Numbered from the stretch's first letter, positions 26,078 through 36,330 are shown. The stretch is DNA of 64,000 nucleotides from Methylococcus geothermalis (GCF_012769535.1 NZ_CP046565.1:1750501-1814500), one strand, 5' to 3'. A program made the numbers and translations. The notes: a model not told the origin generated them from the letters alone.

Positions 26078-28129
26078 TCAACGAGCTCGGGCGAATGTCG
26101 CGGCGCCTTGCCGGCGGGACGAGAGCTGTTCCGCCACCAGCACCGCGCCCTTCACCGTGAGGTGGTTGCCGTCGAACTGGTAGATCAGGTCGTCTTTGTG
26201 ATAGGCGTAGCAGTATCGCGCGTCGCACAAGACCGCCGCCGGGTCGAATACCCGGACCTTGTGCGGGAAGCGGGCCGCGGCGTCCTCGATCAGGCTGCGG
26301 ACCAGGGCCTGGTCCCGTTCGTGGCGGGCCCGCGGCATCTGGCAGCCGGTGTCCGGGCTTCGGGGGAGGAGCGGACGCAGCAACGAATAGCAGGCGGTCA
26401 TGACGGTCCGGTCCATGTCCGGGTTGTCCAGGCTGAGGACGATGGTCTTGTCGGCTTGCACCAGACGCTCCAGCGTGTCCGAGAGGCCGGTGCGGAAAAG
26501 CTCGGCGGTGCTTGCGGTGAGCGGAGCCGAACCGGATGGGGTACTGCCGGCTTGCCTGCCACGGAGCGTGACCCCGCCGTCCAGGTATTGCTTGTAGAAC
26601 GCCGCGACCACCACCGTGGCGATGTTCGGCGTCTGCGCGATGAAGTCGATCGCATTGCCGACGAAAGGCTGGCAGCCGGCGCTCTTGCCGCTCTTTTTGA
26701 TCGTGTCCAGCCCGATGAAGGGCAGGCAGCTTCCGCGCCCGAGGTTGAGGACGGTTTCCGGCCGCGCCGCCGCGGTCGCCAGTCCCTGGTACAGCATGTT
26801 GCCGTGGGAGTCGCCGATCACCGCGGTGAGCGGCTGATCCTTGGGCAAGTCGCCGAGCTGGAAGAAATCGTCGCCCGGCTTGAATTCGCCCTGGAAAAGC
26901 GCTTTGGCGATGCCGTTGCTGCGGTAGCCGTCGGCGGCCAGGCGGGGCAGGTCCCGGTCGATTTTCAGGCGGACATCGGCGAGCGCGGGGCGCTCCGGCA
27001 GCCCGTCAAGCCGGAAAACGGCAAAGCCCAGCAGGCCGGCGCAGGCGAGCAGGCTCCACAGCGATGCCAGTTTGAGTCGTGGAAACGCCGGAGCCCCGAA
27101 GCGGACCGGGCATTCGACGAAGCGGTAGGTCAGCCAGGCCAGCAGGAAGGCGGCGCCGACGAGGAATGCGGCGCGATGATGTAGCGGTTCGCCCGAGCGC
27201 AGGATCAGCCCGAAGGACAGCAGCAGCCAGTGCCAGAGATAGAGGGGGTAGCTGATCACGCCGATGAAGACCATCGGACGGCTGGCAAGCAGGTGGCGGT
27301 TGATCCAGCTGCCCGGGCCGGCGCCGATCAGCAGCAGGGCACCCAGCGTGGGCAGCAGCGCCCAGGCGCCGGGGAAGTCCTTGTCTTTGTCCAGAACGAG
27401 GATCGCGGCGGCGATCAGCAGCATTCCGGCGACGGCTTGCAACTCGTGGCGCAAGCTCGCCGAGGGTTTGGCCGTGGCACGCTGGAAGTGGGCATAGGCC
27501 AGGGCGCTTCCGGTCAGCAGTTCCCAGAAGCGGCTAACGGGCAGGAAAAAGGCGGCGACGGTGTCGCTGCCGGCCAGAAACAGGTTGAAGCCGAACGACA
27601 GTCCTGCGAGCAGAGCCAAGACCACCAAAGGGTTGGTGCGGAGTCGCCACGCCAGCACCATGAGCAGGGGATAGAGCAGGTAGAACTGTTCCTCGATGCC
27701 CAGCGACCACAGATGCAGCAGCGGCTTGAAATCGGCCGCCGTGTCGAAATAGCCCGATTCGCGCCATAGTGCCAGGTTCGAGACGAAGCCGGCGCCGGCG
27801 GCGACGTGCTTGCCCAGCGCCCGGTATTCGTCGGCCAGCAGGGCGAACCAGCCGAACCCAAGGCATCCCAGCAGCACCACGATCAGTGCGGGAAAGATAC
27901 GTTTGGCCCGGCGCGCATAGAAATCGGCGAAACTGAAGCAGCCGGCGTCGAGATTCTTGAAGATGATGCCGCCGATCAGGTAGCCGGAAATGACGAAGAA
28001 AACGTCGACGCCGACGAAGCCGCCCGGCAGCGAGCGCGGGTAAGCGTGGAATACGACGACCGCCAGGATGGCGAGCGCGCGCAGACCGTCGATGTCGGCG
28101 CGGTAAGCGGGGTGTCGGTGGCTGCGCAT
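26078..28129 (-). CDS. OafA/YrhL-type acyltransferase with C-terminal SGNH domain
   Basis: A 683-residue two-domain protein. Residues about 1-340 are an acyltransferase-3 membrane domain (YRADIDGLRALAILAVVVFHA; GFVGVDVFFVISGYLIGGII; LWSLGIEEQFYLLYPLLMVL). Residues about 390-683 are a periplasmic SGNH esterase/transferase domain with AVIGDSHGNML and, near the end, DGNHLT supplying the Asp/His. Such proteins O-acetylate lipopolysaccharide or other surface polysaccharides. ATG at 28129 was chosen; an ATG at 28159 in the same frame is possible. The downstream membrane glycosyltransferase gene follows after eight bases. Confidence 0.9.
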   Translation of the reverse strand: MRSHRHPAYRADIDGLRALAILAVVVFHAYPRSLPGGFVGVDVFFVISGYLIGGIIFKNLDAGCFSFADFYARRAKRIFPALIVVLLGCLGFGWFALLADEYRALGKHVAAGAGFVSNLALWRESGYFDTAADFKPLLHLWSLGIEEQFYLLYPLLMVLAWRLRTNPLVVLALLAGLSFGFNLFLAGSDTVAAFFLPVSRFWELLTGSALAYAHFQRATAKPSASLRHELQAVAGMLLIAAAILVLDKDKDFPGAWALLPTLGALLLIGAGPGSWINRHLLASRPMVFIGVISYPLYLWHWLLLSFGLILRSGEPLHHRAAFLVGAAFLLAWLTYRFVECPVRFGAPAFPRLKLASLWSLLACAGLLGFAVFRLDGLPERPALADVRLKIDRDLPRLAADGYRSNGIAKALFQGEFKPGDDFFQLGDLPKDQPLTAVIGDSHGNMLYQGLATAAARPETVLNLGRGSCLPFIGLDTIKKSGKSAGCQPFVGNAIDFIAQTPNIATVVVAAFYKQYLDGGVTLRGRQAGSTPSGSAPLTASTAELFRTGLSDTLERLVQADKTIVLSLDNPDMDRTVMTACYSLLRPLLPRSPDTGCQMPRARHERDQALVRSLIEDAAARFPHKVRVFDPAAVLCDARYCYAYHKDDLIYQFDGNHLTVKGAVLVAEQLSSRRQGAATFARAR

Positions 28130-28303
28130 GTCCGTTTCAGGGGATGCCGGCGATCGCATCCTGAATGCCGGGGGCTTTAGTGAGGGGGCGGAAACGGTGG
28201 TTCAAATGACGTATGTGCTTGTCGGCGTTGTAACCGCACCGTGGGTTGGGCATCATTGTAACGATGGCCGTCAGGCATTTCGAGATTTCCCCACGTTTTT
28301 CGC

Positions 28304-30109
28304 ATGAAACATTCAGCTTCGGAATCCAAACCGCTATCCAGCGGACTGGCCATCTACCGCCGCCTGCTCCGCTACGGATTTCCGTACTGGAAGTCTTTTT
28401 TCGTCGCCGTGCTGGCCATGATCGCCTATGCCGCGATCACCCCGTTTTTCGCCAAGCTGATCCAGCCTCTGATCGACGGCAGTTTCATCGATAACGATCC
28501 GACGGTACTGCGCCATGTGTCCCTGATGCTGATCGGCCTGTCCGTGCTGAGGGGGATCGCCGGTTTTCTGAGCGAATATTGCTCGGGTTCGGTGGGGCGG
28601 CGCGTGATCGCCGATTTGCGCAGGGACATCTTCGACCAGTTGCTCAATCTGCCCTGCACCTTCTATGACAACGCTTCGGGCGGCCAGCTCCTGTCCAAGC
28701 TGCTGTACAACACCGAGCAGGTCTCGGCCTCGCTCCAGCAAGGCATCATCACCTGCATCCGCGAAGGCTTCACCATCATCGGCCTGATGGCTCTGATGGT
28801 GTACCAGAACCTGGTGCTATCCCTGGTGTTCCTGGTGCTGGGGCCGATTCTGGGGCTGAGCGTCCGGTTCGTCAGCAAGCGGTTCCGGCGCCTGAGCATG
28901 CGCATTCAGGAGTCGATGGGCAAGGTGAGCCATGTGACCCAGGAAGTCATCGACGCGCATCGTATCGTCAAGGTGTTCAACGGCAAGGCTTACGAGGCCG
29001 CCAAATTTGCCCGGGAGAACGACCGCAACCAGAAGCGGCAGATGAAGCTGATCGCCACCGATGCCTTGGGCGGAGGGGTGATCCATCTCATCAGCGTTGC
29101 CGGTGTGGCCGGGATTCTCTACGTCGTTTCGCTCGATTCCGTGCGGCAGACCATCACGCCGGGCAGCCTCATGGCGTTCATCGCCGCCATGGCGATGATG
29201 CTGAGCCCGATCCGCCGGCTCAGCCAGGTGGTCTCGGTCATGCAGCGCGGCATCGCCGCGGGCGACAGCATCTTCGCCATGCTCGACATGCCGCGGGAGC
29301 GCGACACCGGAAGGATCAGCCTGAAGCGCGCCCACGGGACGATCGAATACCGGCACGTCAGCCTGATTTATGACGATCGCCACGGCGCCGCAGTCGACGA
29401 TGTTTCGCTTGTCATCCCGGCCGGCACGACCGTGGCGCTGGTGGGCCAATCGGGCAGCGGCAAGACTTCACTGGTGCGCCTCCTCCCTCGCCTATATGAA
29501 AACTCGGCGGGCGAAATACTGATCGACGGACACGATATCCGCGAACTGACGCTGGAGAGCCTGCGCCGGCAGATCGCCTACGTCGGCCAGGAAGTGACGC
29601 TGTTCAACGATACCGTGGCCAACAACATCGCCTACGGCTGCCTGGACAGCGTGGGTTTCGGCGCGGTCCGCGAAGCCGCGCGGGCGGCGAACGCTCTGGA
29701 TTTCATCGAGGCATTGCCGCAAGGATTCGAGACCTTCGTCGGCCAGCAGGGCATCGTTCTGTCCGGCGGCCAGCGCCAGCGTATTGCCATTGCACGGGCC
29801 TTGCTTAAAAATGCCCCTATTCTGATCCTGGATGAGGCGACCTCGGCGCTGGACGCCGAATCCGAACGCTACGTGCAACAGGCGCTGGAAGTCCTGATGC
29901 GAAACCGGACCACGCTGGTCATCGCGCACAGGCTCTCCACCATCCAGAATGCAGACCAGATTTGCGTGATGCGCGCCGGGCGCATCATCGAGTGCGGCAC
30001 CCATGCCCAGCTTATGGCGGCGCGGGGGGGGTATGCCGATCTCTACGCGATGCAATTCGGCTATTCGAGCATGCCGGATGCGGTGGCGGTGCAAGCTGTC
30101 AGCCGATAA
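28304..30109 (+). CDS. msbA: Lipid A export ATP-binding/permease MsbA
   Basis: A 601-residue half-transporter. Six helices occupy residues about 30-310 (YWKSFFVAVLAMIAYAAITPFFAKL; LMAFIAAMAMMLSPIRRL). The nucleotide-binding domain has Walker A GQSGSGKTS, signature LSGGQRQR, Walker B ILILDEAT and switch IAHRLSTI. It flips lipid A core from the inner to the outer leaflet of the inner membrane. It is divergent from the acyltransferase gene; the 175 bases between them should hold both promoters. No lpxK follows, unlike in Escherichia coli. Confidence 0.93.
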   Translation: MKHSASESKPLSSGLAIYRRLLRYGFPYWKSFFVAVLAMIAYAAITPFFAKLIQPLIDGSFIDNDPTVLRHVSLMLIGLSVLRGIAGFLSEYCSGSVGRRVIADLRRDIFDQLLNLPCTFYDNASGGQLLSKLLYNTEQVSASLQQGIITCIREGFTIIGLMALMVYQNLVLSLVFLVLGPILGLSVRFVSKRFRRLSMRIQESMGKVSHVTQEVIDAHRIVKVFNGKAYEAAKFARENDRNQKRQMKLIATDALGGGVIHLISVAGVAGILYVVSLDSVRQTITPGSLMAFIAAMAMMLSPIRRLSQVVSVMQRGIAAGDSIFAMLDMPRERDTGRISLKRAHGTIEYRHVSLIYDDRHGAAVDDVSLVIPAGTTVALVGQSGSGKTSLVRLLPRLYENSAGEILIDGHDIRELTLESLRRQIAYVGQEVTLFNDTVANNIAYGCLDSVGFGAVREAARAANALDFIEALPQGFETFVGQQGIVLSGGQRQRIAIARALLKNAPILILDEATSALDAESERYVQQALEVLMRNRTTLVIAHRLSTIQNADQICVMRAGRIIECGTHAQLMAARGGYADLYAMQFGYSSMPDAVAVQAVSR

Positions 30110-30180
30110 AAGGGCCGGGCTGACCGGCGTGTGACAAGAACGGGGGATTAACCCCGCCAAGCATATCGAGGAGTGGCGTG

Positions 30181-30642
30181 ATGACCGAGCTTCTGTTTGT
30201 CTTCACCGTGGTTTTTGTCGGTTATGTGCTTTACGAGGTCTTCAAGACCGTGTCCCGTCCGGCGTCGACCGCCGAAACACACGTGGCCTGCGCGCCGGAG
30301 GTGACCGTGGCGAAGCCTGCGGAAACGCCGGCCGAGGCGGTGGCCGAGCCGGCAGCAGAGGAACCTGCCGAGGCTGCGGCAACCCCGGAGAAGACGCCGG
30401 CCGTGGAGGAGGCCGCCGCCGAAGCCGAAGAAAAGGCGGTGTCGCTGCGCAATCCGGCGACCGGTGAAATCGCCCCGGTGCCCACCAATTACCGGTTCGC
30501 CAAGAAGTGGATCAAGGAAGCGCTGGTCGCGGAAGGACTGCTCGACCGGGTCTACAAGAACGCCGAGTTGAAGGGCGATACGGTGCAAAAGGTCAAGGAC
30601 GCGCTCGAACGCTTCAAGGGACTGGCCAAGTATCAGGGCTAG
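30181..30642 (+). CDS. Membrane-anchored protein with Ala/Glu-rich linker
   Basis: A 153-residue protein with three parts. One N-terminal helix (LLFVFTVVFVGYVLYEVFKTV) is followed by an Ala/Glu/Pro-rich linker (about 35-90) and a compact basic/helical C-terminal domain (PTNYRFAKKWIKEALVAEGLLDRVYKNAELKG). GAGGAG at 30168-30173 supports the ATG at 30181 rather than the in-frame GTG just before it. No function is recognised. The layout resembles membrane-tethered scaffold proteins. A hairpin follows its stop. Confidence 0.72.
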   Translation: MTELLFVFTVVFVGYVLYEVFKTVSRPASTAETHVACAPEVTVAKPAETPAEAVAEPAAEEPAEAAATPEKTPAVEEAAAEAEEKAVSLRNPATGEIAPVPTNYRFAKKWIKEALVAEGLLDRVYKNAELKGDTVQKVKDALERFKGLAKYQG

Positions 30643-30644
30643 AG

Positions 30645-30678
30645 CGGAAGGCTCCGCTGGCCGGGGCCCTTCCGTTTC
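30645..30678 (+). terminator. Probable terminator after the linker protein gene
   Basis: CGGAAGG (30645-30651) pairs with CCTTCCG (30668-30674) around a GC-rich loop that can pair further. TTTCCT follows. The stem is good and the T-tract short. Confidence 0.5.
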
Positions 30679-30774
30679 CTCGCAGCCGGCGGCGCGGGCG
30701 CGTCACCGGGCTTCTCTCGCGGGGCCGACGCTTGCGTCGTGATCCCGTTCGTCTGGTTTCTTTCAGGTCGATAC

Positions 30775-31935
30775 ATGAATCTCCACGAATACCAATCCAA
30801 GCGGCTGCTTGCCGAATACGACATCCCCGTGCCGCGTGGCGGTGTCGCTTTTTCTCCCGAAGAGGCCAGGACCGCCGCTCTCGACATCGGCGGCGAACGT
30901 TGGGTCGTCAAGGCCCAGGTGCATTCGGGGGGACGCGGCAAAGCCGGCGGCGTGAAGCTGTGCGGCAGCGAAGAGGAAGTGGTCGCCGCCGCGCGCGAGC
31001 TGCTGGGTTCCGAGCTGGTCACCTACCAAACCGGAGGGAAGGGGCTGCCCGTGCACGCGGTGCTGGTCGAGGAGGTGCGCGGCATTGCCCGTGAAATCTA
31101 TCTGAGCCTGCTGGTCGACCGCTCCAGCGCCCGGGTCATGTTCCTGGCTTCCGGCGAAGGCGGCATGGACATCGAAACCGTGGCGGCCGAGGCGCCGGAA
31201 AAGATACTGTCCTGCCGGGTGCATCCGGCGACCGGTTTCCAGCCTTACCAGGGCCGGGATATCGGCTATGCGCTGGGATTGGATACCGTCCAGGTCGGTG
31301 CGCTGACCCGGCAGATGGCGGGCATGTACCGCCTGTTCCTGGACAAGGATCTGAACCAGATCGAGATCAATCCGCTGATCGTCGCCAGCGACGGCGAGCT
31401 GCTGGCGCTGGATGCCAAGATCGGCGCCGACGACAACGCCTTGTTCGCCCATCCCGATCTGGCCGGTTTGCGCGATGTCTCCCAGGAGGACGCGCGCGAG
31501 AACGCCGCACGCGAACATGGCCTGAGCTACGTCACCCTGGACGGTAACATCGGTTGCATGGTCAACGGCGCCGGGCTGGCGATGGCCACCATGGACATGG
31601 TCAAGCTCTACGGCGGGCTGCCGGCCAATTTCCTCGACGTCGGCGGCGGCGCTACCGCGGAGAAGGTGGCCGAGGCTTTCAAGCTGATTCTGTCCGATTC
31701 GGGCGTGCGGGCCGTGCTGGTCAACATCTTCGGCGGCATCGTCCGTTGCGATCTGATCGCGGAAGGGCTGATCGCCGCGGTGCGCGAGGTCCAGGTCGGT
31801 GTGCCGGTGGTGGTTCGGCTGGAAGGCACCAACGCCGGCGAGGGCCGGGCCCTATTGGAGCGTTCGGGGCTTGCCATCATTGCCGCCAACGAACTGGACG
31901 AGGCGGCGCGCAAGGCCGTGGAGGCGGCGGCATGA
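30775..31935 (+). CDS. sucC: Succinate-CoA ligase (ADP-forming) beta subunit
   Basis: A 386-residue ATP-grasp protein starting [22 protein letters not shown]. It has the nucleotide-binding [20 protein letters not shown], the metal-binding [11 protein letters not shown] and the CoA-ligase interface [16 protein letters not shown]. With SucD it interconverts succinyl-CoA and succinate in the TCA cycle, making ATP. Malate-CoA ligase (MtkA) is a close relative used in the serine cycle; the partner subunit resembles SucD more than MtkB, so SucC is preferred. The ATG at 30775 gives the family N-terminus; a longer frame begins upstream. It overlaps sucD by 4 bases. Confidence 0.93.
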   Translation: MNLHEYQSKRLLAEYDIPVPRGGVAFSPEEARTAALDIGGERWVVKAQVHSGGRGKAGGVKLCGSEEEVVAAARELLGSELVTYQTGGKGLPVHAVLVEEVRGIAREIYLSLLVDRSSARVMFLASGEGGMDIETVAAEAPEKILSCRVHPATGFQPYQGRDIGYALGLDTVQVGALTRQMAGMYRLFLDKDLNQIEINPLIVASDGELLALDAKIGADDNALFAHPDLAGLRDVSQEDARENAAREHGLSYVTLDGNIGCMVNGAGLAMATMDMVKLYGGLPANFLDVGGGATAEKVAEAFKLILSDSGVRAVLVNIFGGIVRCDLIAEGLIAAVREVQVGVPVVVRLEGTNAGEGRALLERSGLAIIAANELDEAARKAVEAAA

Positions 31936-32804
31936 GCATCCTGGTCGGCAAGGATACCCGCGTCATCTGCCAGGGCTTCACCGGCAGGCAGGCGACCTTC
32001 CATTCCCGCCAGTGCCTGGACTACGGCACGCAACTGGTGGGCGGCGTCACGCCCGGCAAGGGCGGCAGCCTGCATCTGGGCCTGCCGGTGTTCAACACCG
32101 TTCGCGAGGCGGTCGCGGCCACCGGCGCGAATGCCAGCATGATCTACGTCCCGCCGCCGTTCGCGGCCGATGCCATTCTGGAAGCCGCCGAGGCCGGGAT
32201 TTCGGTGATCGTCTGCATCACCGAGGGCATTCCCGTCTTGCACATGCTCAAGGTCAAGGCGGCGCTGGCCTCGTACGGGGCGGTGCTGATCGGCCCGAAC
32301 TGTCCCGGCGTCATCACCCCCGACGAGTGCAAGATCGGCATCATGCCCGGTTTCATCCACCGCAAGGGCAGCATCGGCATCGTCTCGCGCTCCGGCACCC
32401 TGACCTACGAGGCTGTCTACCAGACCACCCGGGTTGGTCTGGGCCAAAGCACCTGCGTCGGCATCGGCGGCGATCCCATCAAGGGACTGGATTTCATCGA
32501 GGTGCTGGATAGGTTCGAGCGGGACCCTGAAACCGCCGGCATCATCATGGTGGGCGAGATCGGCGGCAGCGCCGAAGAAGAAGCGGCCGAGTTCATCCAC
32601 GCCCACGTCAGCAAGCCGGTGGTCGGCTACATCGCCGGCCTGACCGCGCCGCCGGGAAAACGCATGGGCCACGCCGGCGCCATCATCACCGGCGGCAAAG
32701 GCACCGGCGCCGGCAAGGTGGCGGCGATGCGCCGGGCGGGCGTCGAGATGGTCGATTCGCTGTCCGACATGGGTCGGCGCATGCTGGAATTGCTGAAGGA
32801 CTGA
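31932..32804 (+). CDS. sucD: Succinate-CoA ligase alpha subunit
   Basis: A 290-residue CoA-binding subunit. It opens with the family N-terminus ([17 protein letters not shown]). Further segments are [54 protein letters not shown] and [14 protein letters not shown], which includes the phosphorylated active-site His (GHAGAI). [20 protein letters not shown] matches SucD closely, where MtkB-type proteins have a diverged segment. It overlaps sucC by an ATGA junction, and nadE follows 44 bases later. Confidence 0.94.
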   Translation: MSILVGKDTRVICQGFTGRQATFHSRQCLDYGTQLVGGVTPGKGGSLHLGLPVFNTVREAVAATGANASMIYVPPPFAADAILEAAEAGISVIVCITEGIPVLHMLKVKAALASYGAVLIGPNCPGVITPDECKIGIMPGFIHRKGSIGIVSRSGTLTYEAVYQTTRVGLGQSTCVGIGGDPIKGLDFIEVLDRFERDPETAGIIMVGEIGGSAEEEAAEFIHAHVSKPVVGYIAGLTAPPGKRMGHAGAIITGGKGTGAGKVAAMRRAGVEMVDSLSDMGRRMLELLKD

Positions 32805-32848
32805 GACCGGATGCGCTCCTCCCATCTCAAGAACCGCGTGGCATCGTT

Positions 32849-34471
32849 TTGAATCTCCGCATCGCCATTGCCCAGCTCGACTTCCTCGTCGGGGATGTCG
32901 AAGGGAACGCCGAGCGTGTGCTGGCCGCCACCATGAGAGCGCGGGATGAGCTGGGAGCCGACGCCGTGGTGTTTCCCGAACTGACCCTGGCGGGGTATCC
33001 CCCCGATGATCTCATTCTGCGCGCCGATTTCCTGGTGGCCGTCGAGTCGGCGCTGGCCGCGCTTGCCCCTCGGGTACAGGGAATCGACGCGATCGTCGGC
33101 TTCCCCGAACGGCATGACGGGCTGCCATTCAACAGCGCGGCGGTGTTGCGCGACGGCGGTATCCACAAGATCTACCGCAAACAGATCCTGCCCAACTATG
33201 GGGTGTTCGACGAGAAGCGCCATTTCCTGCCCGGCTCCGAGTCTTGCGTGTTCGATCTGGCCGGCGTGCCGGTGGGGCTGACCATCTGCGAGGACATCTG
33301 GTTTCCCGGTCCGGTCGAACAGGCCGCGGCGGCGGGAGCGGGGCTGGTGCTGAACCTGAATGCTTCCCCTTTCCACGTCGGCAAGACGGCCGAACGCGAG
33401 CACGTGGTGCGCGAGCGGGTTTCTGCCGTCGGCGTGCCGCTGGTGTATTGCAATCTGGTGGGCGGACAGGACGAACTGGTGTTCGACGGCGGCTCGTTCG
33501 TGATGGACGCCGCGGGCAAGGTGGCTCACCGGGCGGTGCAGTTCCAGGAGACTCTGGAAGTCGTCGAGTTCGCTTCGGATGGCGAGGGGCGGCTGCTCCC
33601 ACGGCATTCGCAACTCGCCGAACCGCTGGAGGAGGTCGCCAGTGTCTACCAGGCACTGCTGACCGGCATTCGTGACTACGTCATCAAGAACGGGTTCCGG
33701 GGCGCCGTGCTGGGTCTTTCGGGCGGCATCGATTCGGCCCTGACCCTGGCCCTGGCGGTGGATGCGCTGGGCGCCGATCAGGTCGAGGCTGTCCTGATGC
33801 CATCGCGCTACACGGCGGACATGAGCATCGAGGATGCGCGCCTGGAGGCCGAGGCCTTGGGCGTGGCCTGGCATCTGATCCCGATCGAGCCGGTGTTCCG
33901 GAGCTTTCTGGAACTGCTGGCCGAACCTTTCGGCGGTGCGGCGCCGGATGTCACCGAGGAAAACATCCAGGCCCGCTGCCGCGGCGTGATCCTGATGGCC
34001 CTGTCCAACAAGCAGGGCCGGATCCTGCTCACCACCGGCAACAAGAGCGAGATGAGCGTGGGCTATGCCACGCTGTATGGCGATATGGCGGGCGGTTTTG
34101 CCCCGCTCAAGGACGTGTCCAAGCTGCTGGTCTACCGCCTGGCCGAGTACCGCAATGCAATCGCGGCGGTGATTCCGGCCCGGGTGATCGAACGTCCGCC
34201 CTCGGCCGAGCTGCGGCCGGACCAGAAGGACGAGGATTCGCTGCCGCCGTACGCGGTGCTCGATCCGATCCTGGCGCTGTACGTCGAGCAGGATCGTTCG
34301 ATCGCCGAGATCGTGGCGGCGGGCTATCCCGAAGACGTGGTGCGGCGCGTGGTGCGGATGGTGGACCGCAACGAGTACAAGCGGCGGCAGGCGCCGCCCG
34401 GCGTCAAGATCACCCGCCGCGCCTTTGGTCGTGAACGGCGGTTCCCCATTACCTGCGGTTTCGAGCGATAG
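32849..34471 (+). CDS. nadE: Glutamine-dependent NAD+ synthetase
   Basis: A 540-residue two-domain enzyme that amidates nicotinic acid adenine dinucleotide using glutamine. The N-terminal nitrilase-type glutaminase has Glu44 (VFPELTLAG), Lys111 (IYRKQILPN) and Cys147 (LTICEDIWF). The C-terminal synthetase has the ATP motif LSGGIDSALTLALAV and TTGNKSEMSVGYATLYGDMAGGFAPLKD. The start is TTG: no in-frame ATG or GTG fits, and the family N-terminus (LRIAIAQLDFLVGD) begins directly after it. No Shine-Dalgarno is obvious. It follows sucD and converges on the PfkB kinase gene with one base between the stops. Confidence 0.95.
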   Translation: MNLRIAIAQLDFLVGDVEGNAERVLAATMRARDELGADAVVFPELTLAGYPPDDLILRADFLVAVESALAALAPRVQGIDAIVGFPERHDGLPFNSAAVLRDGGIHKIYRKQILPNYGVFDEKRHFLPGSESCVFDLAGVPVGLTICEDIWFPGPVEQAAAAGAGLVLNLNASPFHVGKTAEREHVVRERVSAVGVPLVYCNLVGGQDELVFDGGSFVMDAAGKVAHRAVQFQETLEVVEFASDGEGRLLPRHSQLAEPLEEVASVYQALLTGIRDYVIKNGFRGAVLGLSGGIDSALTLALAVDALGADQVEAVLMPSRYTADMSIEDARLEAEALGVAWHLIPIEPVFRSFLELLAEPFGGAAPDVTEENIQARCRGVILMALSNKQGRILLTTGNKSEMSVGYATLYGDMAGGFAPLKDVSKLLVYRLAEYRNAIAAVIPARVIERPPSAELRPDQKDEDSLPPYAVLDPILALYVEQDRSIAEIVAAGYPEDVVRRVVRMVDRNEYKRRQAPPGVKITRRAFGRERRFPITCGFER

Positions 34472-34472
34472 T

Positions 34473-35360
34473 TCAGCGCGCCGCGAGCAGCCGTTCCACT
34501 TCGGCGCGGGACGGAATGGCCGGCCGCGCGCCCAGCCCGGTGCAGCACAGCGCCCCGGCCGCGCTGGCATGGCGCAGCAGTTCCGGCCAGTCCAGCCCGG
34601 CGGCGAGGCCCGCCGCGTAAGCGCCGTGGAACACGTCACCGGCGCCCGTGGTGTCCACCGCTTCGACGGGGAAAGCCGGCAGGCGTCCCGACTCCGTGCC
34701 GCGGCGCCAGATCAGACCACGCTCGCCGAGGGTGATGACGACGCAAGGCGAGCGTTCGGCCAGGGCGGCTAGCGCTTGTTCCGGCTCGTCCTTTCCCAGC
34801 CATTGCGCGGCGAATTTTTCCGAGGCGACGAGGTGATCGACGCGGAACATGAGCCATTCCGTGCCGGCGTGCAGGGAGCCCGCATCCAGGACGGTGATGC
34901 CGCCTTGCGCCCGCCGCCAGCCCAGAACCGGTTCCGAAAGCCCCGGCTCGTGGCCGTCGAACAGGATGCAACGCGCTGGCGTCGCGGGGGGGAGAAAGGC
35001 TTGCGGAGGGAGTGGCCGGGTGTCGCCCTTGTAGTTGACCAAGGCGCGTTGGCCGTCCGGTTTGACCAGCACCGCGGACAGTGGGGTGGGGGAGGTGCCG
35101 CGGACCACGGACCGGCTGTCGACCCCCGCCTCGATCAGTTCGTCCAGGTGGCGCTCGCCGTAAAGGTCCGTGCCCAGATAGCCGGCGAAACCGGCTTTCA
35201 GTCCCAGGCGCGCGACGGTGATGGCGGCATTGGCGGCCGGGCCGCCGCCGCAGGCCAGGAGCCGGTCGGCGACTATCTTTTCATCCGCCGCCGGATGGTG
35301 CGGGACGCCGAAGACGAGATCGAAGGACGCGTGGCCGACGCAGAGAACGTCGAGCGGCAT
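34473..35360 (-). CDS. PfkB (ribokinase) family sugar kinase
   Basis: A 295-residue kinase. The N-terminal signature is LLACGGGPAANAAITVARLG. The C-terminal signature DTTGAGDVFHGAYAAGLAAG carries the catalytic Asp and anion hole. It phosphorylates a sugar or nucleoside-like substrate in the cytoplasm; specificity cannot be assigned. It starts eight bases after the bamD stop, so the two are likely co-transcribed, though their functions are unrelated. Confidence 0.87.
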   Translation of the reverse strand: MPLDVLCVGHASFDLVFGVPHHPAADEKIVADRLLACGGGPAANAAITVARLGLKAGFAGYLGTDLYGERHLDELIEAGVDSRSVVRGTSPTPLSAVLVKPDGQRALVNYKGDTRPLPPQAFLPPATPARCILFDGHEPGLSEPVLGWRRAQGGITVLDAGSLHAGTEWLMFRVDHLVASEKFAAQWLGKDEPEQALAALAERSPCVVITLGERGLIWRRGTESGRLPAFPVEAVDTTGAGDVFHGAYAAGLAAGLDWPELLRHASAAGALCCTGLGARPAIPSRAEVERLLAAR

Positions 35361-35367
35361 GGCCGTG

Positions 35368-36228
35368 CTATTTGTCGAAGCCGATGAAATCCCAGACCTC
35401 TTCCATGACCGTGCGTTCATACTGCTCGTCCTTGCTGAGGCGGCCTTCGGCGTAGTTCAGGGCGTAGACGCGGGCGATGTCGTCGGCCATCTGCGGCATG
35501 TCGAGCTGGCGGTAGGCGTCTTCCATGATCTTGAGGGCATGGGGAATGGCCTGGGTGCGCTGGTACTTCTGGATCACCTCCGCCGACCGCCGAATCGCCG
35601 CGACATAGGCCCTGCGCCGCATGTAGTAGTCGGCCACATGAATGTCGTACATCGCGAGGTTGTTGCGCAGGGCGATGGCACGCTGCTTGGCATCGTCCCG
35701 GTATTGGCTGTTCGGGAACTTGTTGAGCAGCGTTTCGAAATCGTTGTAGGCATCGCGCGCGGATCCCGGATCGCGTTGCGAGGAATCGGTCGGCAGCCAG
35801 CGGTCGATGAAGCCGATGCCGCGGTTGTAGTTGATCAGGCCCCGGAGATAGTAAGCATAGTCGACATGGGGTTCGGTCGGATTGAGCTTGATGAAGCGGT
35901 CGACCGACGCGATCGCCGATTCCGGCTCGTTGTTCTTGTAGTAGCAGAACGCCACGTCGATCTGGGCCTGGGTGGCATAGTCGCCGAACGGGTACCGGGC
36001 TTCCAGTTTCTCGTATAATTTGATGGCCTTCTCGTAGGAACCGTCCATCATCGCGTGTTTGGCTTCGGCGTAGAACTGCGCCGGACCCCAATCGGCATAC
36101 TCATCCTTGATGTCTGCGTCTTCTTCCTTGCCGGCCGACCAGAACGGGAAGCTGGAACAGGCGGTGAGTCCGGACACCGCGCTTCCCAGCAGGGCGGCGA
36201 TCAGTACGATGCGGCGGGGGAAACCCAT
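35368..36228 (-). CDS. bamD: Outer-membrane protein assembly factor BamD
   Basis: A 286-residue lipoprotein. The signal peptide ends in the lipobox GLTAC with Cys at about residue 24. The mature part is a set of TPR-like helical repeats (WGPAQFYAEAKHAMMDGSYEKAIKLYEKLEARYPFGDYATQAQ and following). It is an essential part of the Bam complex that inserts beta-barrel proteins. It is divergent from rluD, the usual neighbourhood in gammaproteobacteria. Confidence 0.95.
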   Translation of the reverse strand: MGFPRRIVLIAALLGSAVSGLTACSSFPFWSAGKEEDADIKDEYADWGPAQFYAEAKHAMMDGSYEKAIKLYEKLEARYPFGDYATQAQIDVAFCYYKNNEPESAIASVDRFIKLNPTEPHVDYAYYLRGLINYNRGIGFIDRWLPTDSSQRDPGSARDAYNDFETLLNKFPNSQYRDDAKQRAIALRNNLAMYDIHVADYYMRRRAYVAAIRRSAEVIQKYQRTQAIPHALKIMEDAYRQLDMPQMADDIARVYALNYAEGRLSKDEQYERTVMEEVWDFIGFDK

Positions 36229-36330
36229 GAGCGGGAAACTACCTCGTGTGTGCGTTTGACGGGTGCGTCAGCCATGCGTAAGGCGCCGCAGTATAACCGT
36301 ATTCATAGACCTTTTCCTCTTTCCCCCACC

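Noticed and set aside
30141-30156. Terminator after msbA
   Set aside because: The CGGGG/CCCCG stem is short and no T-run follows.
30775-32804. Malate-CoA ligase (mtkAB) of the serine cycle
   Set aside because: The alpha subunit keeps the SucD-type [20 protein letters not shown] segment, and no other serine-cycle gene is near.
32627-34639. A 670-codon minus-strand frame
   Set aside because: It is antisense to sucD and nadE, which carry clear catalytic motifs on the plus strand.
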